Origin: DASPKS01 sp035628035
Lineage (GTDB): Bacteria > Bacteroidota > Rhodothermia > Rhodothermales > Rubricoccaceae
DNA: 23,444 nucleotides
Direction of reading: 5' to 3'
Assembly (NCBI GenBank): GCA_035628035.1
Contig: DASPKS010000232.1
Span: 1-23,444 of the forward strand
Shown here in pieces: positions 15,937-23,225 of the stretch. The notes under the pieces were generated by a model. That model searched no databases and was not told the DNA's origin. It worked only from the letters and a program-made list of their open reading frames with translations. How positions within the stretch are numbered: the first letter of the stretch is position 1; the number at the start of each line of letters is the position of its first letter. A program made the translations under genes and the position numbers.

Positions 15937-16446
15937 TCAGCGGGTGAGGTTGATGACCTGCAGGATCACGGTCGCGAGCCCTGCCACGCTCGCCACGACG
16001 GGGAGCGCGTCGCGCCACGAGCCGAGGCGGCGCTGCCGCGTAGCGACCTCGACGACGTCGCCGTCGGCGAGGGCGGGGTAGCGGCCCGGTTGCGCCACGA
16101 AGTCGGCGAGGGCGGCCTGGTAGGCGACCTCACGGGCCTCCCCCCCGCCCCGGAATACGCGGACCGTGATGGTGACCTCCTCGTCTTCGCGCTGGGTTTC
16201 GAGAACGGGCCCACCCGCCAGCGAGAGCACCTGGTCGAGCGTAGTGCCGTCGCGGACGTCGTAGAGGCCGGGCGCGCGGACGGTCCCCCACACGGCCACG
16301 CGGATCGTTGCTTCCCCGGGCACGGAGAAGAAGAAGTAGGCCGGCGCGTTCGTCCGCGTCTCCTCCACCCGCCCGTAGGCCGGCTGCGCCGCAACGGGCG
16401 TCGCCGCGAGGAGGCCGAGGGCGGCCAGCGAGAGCGCGAATCGCAT
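15937..16446 (-). CDS. secreted SLBB-domain protein, short Wza-like export component
   Basis: This 169-residue protein begins with a clear signal peptide (MRFALSLAALGLLAATPVAA, cleavage near A20/Q21). It contains an SLBB-type beta-grasp region, RVAVWGTVRAPGLYDVRDG to VLSLAGGP (49-80), followed by LADGDVVEVATRQ (126-138), the pattern of the soluble ring domains of Wza-family polysaccharide exporters. It ends in a hydrophobic segment (residues 148-166) that could anchor it in a membrane. It is much shorter than a usual Wza (about 350-400 residues): the N-terminal poly_export domain is absent and no lipobox Cys follows the signal. It lies 6 bases after the Wzc-like gene, so it is probably the periplasmic partner of that kinase. 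An outer-membrane channel must be encoded elsewhere. Confidence 0.85.
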   Translation of the reverse strand: MRFALSLAALGLLAATPVAAQPAYGRVEETRTNAPAYFFFSVPGEATIRVAVWGTVRAPGLYDVRDGTTLDQVLSLAGGPVLETQREDEEVTITVRVFRGGGEAREVAYQAALADFVAQPGRYPALADGDVVEVATRQRRLGSWRDALPVVASVAGLATVILQVINLTR

Positions 16447-16452
16447 GGGCAG

Positions 16453-18843
16453 TCAGGCGGCGGTCGTCCGCTTCGCTGCGTTCTCGGCGCCGTACCCGTA
16501 GAGGCCCTCCGAGCGGTAGCTGTAGCGATACTTGTACCCGTAGGCCTGGTTCGCCTGGAACCCGTTGAGGACGACCCCGATGACGTGGGCGCCGACGCCC
16601 TCCAGCGCCTCCTGCGCCTGCTCCAGCGCGTAGTCGCGCGTTTGCCCGGCGCGGGCGACGAGGAAGGTGGCGTCGCACTGCGTCGAGAGGAGGACGGCGT
16701 CGGTGGCGGCCAGCACCGGCGGCGCGTCGAAGATGATCACGTCGTAGGCCTGCCGGGCGGCCTCGACGAGGTCGCGCAACGCGCGCGAGCCGAGGAGCTC
16801 CGACGGGTTGGGCGCGTGCGTGCCGGCGGCGAGGACGGTGAGGTCGTCCACCCCGCTCTCCGGCAGCGTCGTGGCCGAGTCCCCCCCCGAGAAGAGGAGA
16901 TCGACGAGGCCCGGCGTGCGGGGGAGCGCGAGCCGCTTGTGTACGGACGGGCGGCGGAGATCGGCGTCGATGAGGAGCGTCTTGCGGCCGGCCTGGGCGA
17001 GCGTGACGGCGAGGTTGAGCGCGGTGAGGCTCTTCCCCTCGCCGGGGCTCGCGCTCGTCACGAGGACCGTCTGGACGACGGTGTCGGGGCGGCTGAACTG
17101 GAGGCTCGTGCGGAGGGCGCGGTACGCCTCGCTCGCCCCCGAAAGCGGCGAGAGGAGGGCAACGAGGCGGCTGTCGAGCCGGCGCCCGTCGGCCTCCACC
17201 GTCTCGGCCCCCTGGAACTCCTCCTTGACGAGGGGGTCGAGGTCGGGGATGGTCCCGAGCACGGGATAGCCGCGCTCGCGGAGGTCGTCGGGCCGGTGGA
17301 GCCGGTGGTCGAGGCGGACGCGTACGAAGGCGAGGACGATGCCGAGGCCGAGCCCGAGGAGGACGCCGAGGAAGATGCCGCGTGGGCGGTTCGGCGCGTA
17401 GGGGATGCCCGGCGTGGTGGCGGGCCGGATGAGCTCGGCATAGCCGAGCTCGCTCTGCTCGGCCACGCGGGCCTCCTGGAGCTTCTCTTCGAGGGCGAGG
17501 TAGAGCCGTTCGGTGGACTGCCGCCGCCGCTGCAGCTGCGCCAGCTCGATGGCTTGCCGGGGGATCGCCGAAAGGCTCCCCTCGTTCGCGCGGAGCCGCT
17601 GCGCGAGCACGTCGCGCTTGGCGCGGGCGGCCCCGAGGGCGATCTGCTCGTCGACGATCTGGCGGCGGAGCTCGGCCACCCGCTCCAGGCCGGCGCCCTG
17701 CTGCGTGAGGTCGAGCCCGCCCGCGGCGAGGGACTCGTCGAGGTAGCGCTGGCGGAGGGTGCGGAGGCGGCCCTGGAGGTCGGCCTGCTGCTGGCGGAGC
17801 TGGGCGATGTCGGGCGGCACCTCGGCGGCGGTGCGGAGCGCAGGGCGGGCCGCGTAGATCTCTTCCAAGCGCGCCTCCACGGTGGCGAGGCGCGTCTGCG
17901 TGGTGGTGAGCTCGCGGTCCACGTCGGAGGCGACACGGGCAGCGAGGCGGGGTTCGAGGGCGGCGAGCTCTTGGCCAAGCGCGTCGGCGGTGGCCCCCCG
18001 CATCTGCACCTCGACGGTGGCCTCGTCGCGCTCGGCCTCAAGCCGGGCGGCCTGGCTCACGAGGAACGACGACTCCTCGTCGAGGGCGACGGCCCCCTCC
18101 TGCGTCATGAACGCGCGGATCTGCGCCTCGATGGCGCGGAGCGAGTCGGCCTGTGCGCCGATCTGCTCTTCGAGGAAGGCCCGCGACGCGGTGACGCTCG
18201 CGCGGCTCGATTCCTGCGTCCGTTCCAGGTACGCCTCCGCGTAGACGTTGGCGAGGAGGGCGGCCTCCCCGGGGACCGTGCTGACGGCGGTGATCCGGAT
18301 GGCGTCGAGCTCGCGCCCCTCGGCCGCGACGGAGAGGTAGTGGTTCTGGAGGCGTGCGGCGACGACCTCGGGGGTCGGAGTGGGATCCCCGGCGAGGACG
18401 GTGAGCGGCTGGCCCGTCTCGGGAACGGCGCGGTAGTTCAGAAGGCGTTCGGCGGCCCGCCGGGCGAGCGGGAGCGACTGCCTGAGGATGAGGAGCTCGT
18501 TCCCGAGGTCGCGCTCGGCCTGCCAGGCAAGGGGATTAGGCCCGGAGGGGAGCACATCGGATAGCCCCTCGTCCTCCTCCTGGATGAGGAGCAGGCTGTA
18601 GGCGCTGTAGAGGTCGGGCTTCGCGAGGGTCCGGAGCGTGATGGGGACGGCGACGGCGAGGAGCGCCCCGAGGATGATCCACCGCCCGCGCACGAGCACG
18701 TCGAACAGCTCGCGAAGCTTGAGGCCCGGCTCGGCGTAGGCGAGGCGGTACGCGTGCTGCTCGTCTACCCCGGCGAACGGGTCGGCAGGGGGAGCGCCGG
18801 GCGGCAATACGGGCGGGGGCCGGCGCGGAAGGCGGGGGGGCAT
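16453..18843 (-). CDS. polysaccharide co-polymerase / tyrosine autokinase (Wzc-like BY-kinase)
   Basis: This inner-membrane protein of about 796 residues controls polysaccharide chain length and export. Residues ~38-75 form the Wzz-type N-terminal region with the first membrane helix (WIILGALLAVAVPITL). A long periplasmic coiled-coil-rich part follows to ~470, then the second helix (488-506) after the Pro-rich YAPNRPRG. The cytoplasmic BY-kinase has Walker A SASPGEGKS (597-605), Walker A' LLIDADLRRP (623-632) and Walker B IIFDAPP (703-709). It ends in a seven-tyrosine cluster (768-784), the usual autophosphorylation site. It is the first gene of the operon, with the SLBB protein 6 bases downstream. 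The frame continues to an ATG at 18909, but codons 18844-18909 are lower in GC and look like leader, so the ATG at 18843 is preferred with moderate confidence. Confidence 0.93.
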   Translation of the reverse strand: MPPRLPRRPPPVLPPGAPPADPFAGVDEQHAYRLAYAEPGLKLRELFDVLVRGRWIILGALLAVAVPITLRTLAKPDLYSAYSLLLIQEEDEGLSDVLPSGPNPLAWQAERDLGNELLILRQSLPLARRAAERLLNYRAVPETGQPLTVLAGDPTPTPEVVAARLQNHYLSVAAEGRELDAIRITAVSTVPGEAALLANVYAEAYLERTQESSRASVTASRAFLEEQIGAQADSLRAIEAQIRAFMTQEGAVALDEESSFLVSQAARLEAERDEATVEVQMRGATADALGQELAALEPRLAARVASDVDRELTTTQTRLATVEARLEEIYAARPALRTAAEVPPDIAQLRQQQADLQGRLRTLRQRYLDESLAAGGLDLTQQGAGLERVAELRRQIVDEQIALGAARAKRDVLAQRLRANEGSLSAIPRQAIELAQLQRRRQSTERLYLALEEKLQEARVAEQSELGYAELIRPATTPGIPYAPNRPRGIFLGVLLGLGLGIVLAFVRVRLDHRLHRPDDLRERGYPVLGTIPDLDPLVKEEFQGAETVEADGRRLDSRLVALLSPLSGASEAYRALRTSLQFSRPDTVVQTVLVTSASPGEGKSLTALNLAVTLAQAGRKTLLIDADLRRPSVHKRLALPRTPGLVDLLFSGGDSATTLPESGVDDLTVLAAGTHAPNPSELLGSRALRDLVEAARQAYDVIIFDAPPVLAATDAVLLSTQCDATFLVARAGQTRDYALEQAQEALEGVGAHVIGVVLNGFQANQAYGYKYRYSYRSEGLYGYGAENAAKRTTAA

Positions 18844-19016
18844 CGAGCTCGAGGATCGGTGAGCAGGGAATATAGGGCGGTAATTCAGAGGCATCCCTCC
18901 AAACGACATAGGGGGCGGGGTTCATCGCTGGATTTTCAGACGCGGCCTCCACCCCCGACGCCGCTATCCCTCCGCCTCCTCCTTGGTACGGGTAGCTTCT
19001 TAGAGCCGCCACGCCC
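18844..19016. other. divergent intergenic region between the operon and the phosphoesterase gene
   Basis: About 170 bases separate the Wzc-like start from the plus-strand phosphoesterase start, and promoters for both directions should lie here. On the minus strand a TATATTCC run with an ATTACC stretch before it is AT-richer than its surroundings, with TTTGG 25 bases further upstream, too far for a good Bacteroidota-type promoter. On the plus strand TAGCTTCT (18993-19000) resembles the -7 element but has no TTG at the expected distance. No confident promoter or gene is called. Confidence 0.3.
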
Positions 19017-19718
19017 ATGCTCGTCGCCGTCTTCTCCGACGCCCACGCCAACCTCGAAGCGCTCACGGCCGTGCTCACCACGGCCGAGGCGCGGGGCGCG
19101 GAGGCGCTCGTGTGCCTGGGCGACGTCGTCGGGTACGGGCCCGATCCGGCCGCGTGCGTCGAGCTCCTCCGGGCGCGGGCCCTACCGACGGTGCTGGGCA
19201 ACCACGACGTCGCCGTCGCCACGGGGGAGGGCCTCAATGCCCTCCCTCGCGACGGGCACACAGCGGCGCTCCTCCACCGTCGCCTCCTCACGGAGGAACA
19301 GCGCGCCTGGCTGGGGGCGCTCCCCCTCCGGCTCAACGCCTACGGCGCCGTGTACGTCCACGCCTCGCCGGACGAGCCCGCCGCGTGGCACCGCCTCGAC
19401 GGCTTTCGCGCGGTTCGCGCGCAGTTCGCCGCGTTCGAGGGGCCGCTCTGCTTCGTCGGCCACAGCCACCGGCCCGCCGTCGTGGCCGACCGCGTGGGCG
19501 TTCTTCGCGTCCGCCCGGGCCACCGCTTCCTCGTGGACGTGGGGAGCGTGGGGCAGCCGCGCGATGGGGACCCGCGTGCGGCGTTCGCCCTCTACGACTC
19601 CGCCGCGTTCACGTGCGAGATCGTTCGCGTCCCCTACGATGTGGAGGCGACGGCGGAGAAGATCCGCGCGGCGGGGCTCCCGCACGGACTCGCCGACCGC
19701 CTCCGCAAGGGGCGCTGA
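19017..19718 (+). CDS. calcineurin-like metallophosphoesterase (YfcE/MJ0936 type)
   Basis: This 233-residue phosphoesterase has the complete dinuclear metal site: SDAHAN (7-12), GDVVGYGP (35-42), GNHD (61-64), VHASP (114-118) and GHSHRP (148-153). The VGYGPDP spelling places it in the family of small 'metallophosphatase' proteins near YfcE, which hydrolyse phosphodiesters in vitro; the natural substrate is generally unknown. There is no signal peptide, so it is cytoplasmic. It is transcribed away from the polysaccharide operon across a short shared intergenic region and ends 6 bases from the convergent protease gene. It is probably a housekeeping neighbour rather than part of the glycan pathway. 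The start is the ATG that begins the metal-site strand. No clear Shine-Dalgarno is seen, which is common in Bacteroidota. Confidence 0.93.
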   Translation: MLVAVFSDAHANLEALTAVLTTAEARGAEALVCLGDVVGYGPDPAACVELLRARALPTVLGNHDVAVATGEGLNALPRDGHTAALLHRRLLTEEQRAWLGALPLRLNAYGAVYVHASPDEPAAWHRLDGFRAVRAQFAAFEGPLCFVGHSHRPAVVADRVGVLRVRPGHRFLVDVGSVGQPRDGDPRAAFALYDSAAFTCEIVRVPYDVEATAEKIRAAGLPHGLADRLRKGR

Positions 19719-19721
19719 GGG

Positions 19722-19735
19722 TCGCTACTTAGCGA
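19722..19735. repeat. short perfect inverted repeat over the convergent gene ends
   Basis: TCGCTA, two bases, TAGCGA forms a 6+6 palindrome that includes the protease stop codon and lies 4 bases after the phosphoesterase stop. It could slow or end transcription from both sides, but the loop is tight and no T-tract follows, so terminator function is only a possibility. Confidence 0.3.
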
Positions 19736-22700
19736 GGGTGAGGCGCCGCGCAGCGGTGAACGTTTCCCCCTCAACACGGAGCACATACGCCCCGCTTGCG
19801 AGCCCCGCCCCCTCGACCGTCAGCACGCGGTCCGCGCCCGGCGCCACGACGCCGTCGTAGACCACGGCCACCCGCCGCCCGAGCACGTCGTAGAGCGAGG
19901 CTGTTACGCGCTGCGCCGCCGCCACGCGGAGGGCGACGCGCGCCATCGGGTTGAACGGGTTCGGATACGCCGCCGACAGCGCGAAGCCCTCGGGGAGCGA
20001 GCCGTCGGTCCCGGTGACGACGCCCGGCGTGACGGTGAGCGTGAAGCGCTCCGTCCACCCCGTCGGGCTCGCCGTGAACGCATAGTCGGGCTGGTCGCGG
20101 AGGTCCACCATGGCGCCGGTCACGGCGTCATGGAGCAGGAACGTCCAGTCCGAGGGAAACGCGTCGAGCACCCCCCAGCCGAGCGAGTAGTTGCCCGCGT
20201 GCGAGGTGAAGAACGCCAACGGCAGTTCGATCGGCCCGGCTGGCTGGAACGGCTGCGTCTCGAGTGCCTTCCGGACGGGCGCGCCCTCTGGCCCCGCCCC
20301 GACGGGGGCGAGGAGCGCGGCGGGGTACGCGAAGGACCCGAGCTTTGAAGCATCGTGCCGATCCCACGCGGCGTCAGCGTCCTCGACGAAGGCTATCGCG
20401 GCGGCCTCGTCGTATGTGGGGCCTGCCCCTGTTTGTCCTGTGAGCGCGAGGGCCAGCCAGCGGACGTCGGGGTCGGCCCCGGTTCGGGTAGCGATGGGCC
20501 CACCGGTCATCCCGTAGAACGGCGGGTTCGTACCGGGCTGCCGGAACGCATCGTCGTAGGTGAAGGTGACCGGGAGCGTGGGCGTGCCGGTGACCTGCGC
20601 GAACACCCCCTGCCAGGCGGCGAGGTCGTCTGAGGCGTCGAGGAGCGTGCTGAGCATGGCGTAGGAGCCGGCCGCGCCGTTCGCGTTGGGATTCCAGACC
20701 TGGAACGACGACGACTGGAGCGTCCCGCTGCTGAGGGTTAGCCCGCTCAGATCGAACGGCACGTCGAAGGGGTTGCCGAGGAGGAAGAAGCCGTCGCCGA
20801 GCACCGTACGCTCTGTGAACACCACGGACACATCGCCCGTGGCCGGCGAGCCCGTCGCCGTGAGCGTGAGCGGGAGGCCGGCGCTCTCGCTTTCGCCCTG
20901 CGTGTTGCTGGGGTCGGGGTCGAACGCGTCGCTGTAGAGGTACCAGATGAACCCGCGCCCCGGCACGAGCGACGCGCTCTCGCCGGAGGGCACCGTGAAG
21001 CCGTAGTTCGGGCCGCTGTTGGCTCCGCTGTACCCGGTGTAGAGGTTCGGCTGCCCAGAGGGGAACTCGTCGGGGAGCCCCTGGACGAGGCTGAGGTCGG
21101 CGAGGGTGCCGACGGTCATCCCGCTCACTGGGGCCGAGAGCATTCGCCACCCGCTGGCGCCCGAGGCCGTCTGCGGCACGGTCGCGGGGTTCACCGTCGG
21201 GAAGAGCGAGAAGTCGTCCACGGCGAGCCCGTCGTCGGCGCCCGACGCATCGAATGAGCTCCACCGGACCCAGATCGTCCCGCCGTTGGCGATGCTGAGC
21301 CCGGTAAGGGTGTTGAGCACGATGGTCCGGTTCGCCGCCGCGTTCCCGTCGAGGGCGCCGAGGGTACCCGTCGTGACGGGCGCCGTGAAGTCGAGCGCAT
21401 TGACGTCGGTCCACGTGCCCGTGGTGAGGCTCGTCGCGTCGAGGCTGTACTGGAAATCGAGGCGGTCGACCCGCCCGGTGTTGCCCAGCCGCCACTGCTC
21501 GCCGGTGTACTGGATGGTCAGCGCCTGGATGGTGTAGCCGGTCTGGTTCTGGAAGCCCGCCCCAACGGTCGGGGTGAGGGAGCTGCTCTGGAGCCCCCCG
21601 AAGGCGCGCTCGTTGCTGCCGGTCGTTCCGAAGCTGTACGTATCACCGGTGTTACTGCTGCCGGTCCCCGCGGTGTACGTCGTGTTCGCGTTGGTCCCCG
21701 CTTCCGCGAGGGCCCAGCCCAGCGGCAGCACGCTGCTCGTGCCGGTGGAGGCGAGGGTGTTGAACTCCTCCACGTAGACGCCCCCCTCGAGCGCCACCGG
21801 CGTGCTGGGGAGCAGCGCCGCGCACCCCGCGCCCATCGGCCAGCCGTTGTCCCGAAACAGCGCGCAGGTGTTGGCGCCGGGCGTCGTGTGCGCCTCGCCG
21901 GCGCTGATGAACGGGGTCATCAGCGCGTTGTCCTCGGGGGGGGCGTAGGTCGCCTCGTCGAAGTGAGAGAACGACGAGCCCTCCAACCACGTCGTGGGCG
22001 CGTAGAGGCGCGCACGCGTCCCGAGCGTCGCGCGAACGGACGACCCATCGAAGAAGACGTCCTCGCTCTGGAGGAGGCTGCCTAACTGGAACGAGGGGTT
22101 CGGGTACAAGGACGTGTTGAGCATGGAGGTGCCCCCGGCGTCCTCCACGAAGCGGTCGTAGATGTAGGGTAGCCCCAAGGCTCCCCAGCAGCCCAAGCCG
22201 GCCGTGCCGCCGGTGCACTCGTCCGGCGTCGTCCCATCGTCCACCGTCGCACTCCCGACAAACCCGAGTCCATGCCCGAGCTCGTGCAGCACCACCGAAA
22301 CGAAATCGTACTCCCCCGCAGGAGGATTCCCATCGGTGCCGAAGTACCACAGCGCAAAGTCGCTGTTGAACGTGGCGGTGATGTCCGCCGCCCCGGCGGC
22401 GTTGATGTTGGTCCCGCTGATCGCTTCCGCCAGCGCGACGGGGTAGAAGGTGTTGGGGTGCGGCGCGCCGGCGAACGTGTGGAGCGTAGTAGGACCAGCG
22501 GAGCCGAGGATGCTCGGGCCTAGCGGGGACCAGTTCGCCGTCACATTAATGGTGACCGACGACGTGAGGTGCTGGCTCCAGATGTCGACCGCGTGCTGGA
22601 ACGCGGCCTGGGCCTCCGGTGAAAACCCGTTGTACGTCACGTTGAACGTGGCCGTCAGCGGCAGAGCGGGATCGAACGCGTTGCGCCCCTCGCTCGGCCC

Positions 22701-23090
22701 ATGCGCGCGGACCATGTCCGTGTGCTCGGCCGGCATCGTGCATACTGGCCCTACGAGCGTGATCGAACGGCTCTCCTGCGCCTGCGCGGTCCCTGCCCAC
22801 GCTAGCACGGCCAGCCCCAGCATCGAGGCGCTGCCGCGCTTCCGCCGGCGGAGCCGGTGCGCTCCGTATCCCGCCCCGGCGAGGGCGAGGAGCCCGAGCC
22901 CCCCATCGACGGGGACCGCCGGGGGCGGGGGCGGGAGGCAGGGCGACGTGGGGCAGGCCACCGCGTCGGCCGCGCCGCCGGCGGGAGCCGCCGCTTCTTC
23001 GGGCCCGCCCGGCGCCGCCCACTCCGGCAGCGACTGGGCGAGGACGACAGGGGTGACCAGGACCGTCAGGAGCGCGTAGAGGGATCGCAT
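19725..23090 (-). CDS. fusion: VPVDGG-tail small protein + secreted zincin-like metalloprotease with T9SS type A tail
   Basis: The uninterrupted frame encodes 1121 residues from the ATG at 23090 (open to 23132, but the signal peptide starts here). In order: signal peptide MRSLYALLTVLVTPVVLA (1-18); a Pro/Ala-rich linker with CPTSPC; a sorting-like tail VPVDGGLGLLALAGAGYG plus basic RLRRRKRG (59-86); and a second signal-like segment MLGLAVLAWAGTAQA (90-104). A zinc-protease region follows with HELGHGLGF at 269-277. Later come a beta-rich region, some of which resembles cleaved-adhesion/jelly-roll modules (LAVDDFSLFP), and a C-terminal ~88-residue T9SS type A sorting domain (YPNPFNP, LYDVLGRRV, SGAYVLRVEG). 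The first 90 residues are nearly identical to the small gene immediately upstream. An ATG at 22823 would give the protease alone, with a signal peptide lacking a basic N-region. The protease is predicted to be extracellular; its target is unknown. Confidence 0.85.
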   Translation of the reverse strand: MRSLYALLTVLVTPVVLAQSLPEWAAPGGPEEAAAPAGGAADAVACPTSPCLPPPPPAVPVDGGLGLLALAGAGYGAHRLRRRKRGSASMLGLAVLAWAGTAQAQESRSITLVGPVCTMPAEHTDMVRAHGPSEGRNAFDPALPLTATFNVTYNGFSPEAQAAFQHAVDIWSQHLTSSVTINVTANWSPLGPSILGSAGPTTLHTFAGAPHPNTFYPVALAEAISGTNINAAGAADITATFNSDFALWYFGTDGNPPAGEYDFVSVVLHELGHGLGFVGSATVDDGTTPDECTGGTAGLGCWGALGLPYIYDRFVEDAGGTSMLNTSLYPNPSFQLGSLLQSEDVFFDGSSVRATLGTRARLYAPTTWLEGSSFSHFDEATYAPPEDNALMTPFISAGEAHTTPGANTCALFRDNGWPMGAGCAALLPSTPVALEGGVYVEEFNTLASTGTSSVLPLGWALAEAGTNANTTYTAGTGSSNTGDTYSFGTTGSNERAFGGLQSSSLTPTVGAGFQNQTGYTIQALTIQYTGEQWRLGNTGRVDRLDFQYSLDATSLTTGTWTDVNALDFTAPVTTGTLGALDGNAAANRTIVLNTLTGLSIANGGTIWVRWSSFDASGADDGLAVDDFSLFPTVNPATVPQTASGASGWRMLSAPVSGMTVGTLADLSLVQGLPDEFPSGQPNLYTGYSGANSGPNYGFTVPSGESASLVPGRGFIWYLYSDAFDPDPSNTQGESESAGLPLTLTATGSPATGDVSVVFTERTVLGDGFFLLGNPFDVPFDLSGLTLSSGTLQSSSFQVWNPNANGAAGSYAMLSTLLDASDDLAAWQGVFAQVTGTPTLPVTFTYDDAFRQPGTNPPFYGMTGGPIATRTGADPDVRWLALALTGQTGAGPTYDEAAAIAFVEDADAAWDRHDASKLGSFAYPAALLAPVGAGPEGAPVRKALETQPFQPAGPIELPLAFFTSHAGNYSLGWGVLDAFPSDWTFLLHDAVTGAMVDLRDQPDYAFTASPTGWTERFTLTVTPGVVTGTDGSLPEGFALSAAYPNPFNPMARVALRVAAAQRVTASLYDVLGRRVAVVYDGVVAPGADRVLTVEGAGLASGAYVLRVEGETFTAARRLTLAK
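22866..23030 (-). repeat. direct repeat copy 1 (inside the protease gene 5' part)
   Basis: These 165 bases match 23280-23444 at 163 positions, with an offset of 414 bases. The two differences (at 22869 and 22893) are both silent Gly codons. The copy encodes the linker and VPVDGG tail. Similarity drops abruptly at the left end, while the right end of the match is set by the window edge, so the true repeat may be longer. Confidence 0.95.
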
Positions 23091-23149
23091 GGCGGTGGGT
23101 GAGGGCAGGCGCACCCGGACGCCACACGTCATCGCGCCGGGTTCATGAG

Positions 23150-23179
23150 CAAGCTACGGTATCGGTCTTTCGCTCCCAA
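23150..23179 (-). promoter_or_regulatory. Bacteroidota-type promoter candidate for the fusion protease gene
   Basis: On the minus strand TTG (23177-23179) is followed after 20 bases by TAGCTTG (23150-23156). This fits the TTTG / TAnnTTTG consensus with 19-21 base spacing described for Bacteroidota primary sigma factors, allowing one missing base. It lies in an AT-rich stretch about 60 bases ahead of the ATG at 23090. If it is active, the protease gene is transcribed independently of the small gene before it. Confidence 0.5.
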
Positions 23180-23225
23180 TCTGAACCCGTCAATTAATTT
23201 GTATGAGGGAGTGGGCTCGTATCTC

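Noticed and set aside
15880..18564. A plus-strand open frame of 894 codons antisense to the Wzc-like kinase gene
   Set aside because: Its translation is Arg/Glu/Gly/Val-rich low-complexity sequence with no domain pattern, as expected opposite a GC-rich gene. The minus strand carries clear kinase motifs.
18844..18909. A promoter for the polysaccharide operon at TATATTCC on the minus strand
   Set aside because: The nearest TTTG is 25 bases away, longer than the 19-21 base spacing expected, and no good -35 is present.
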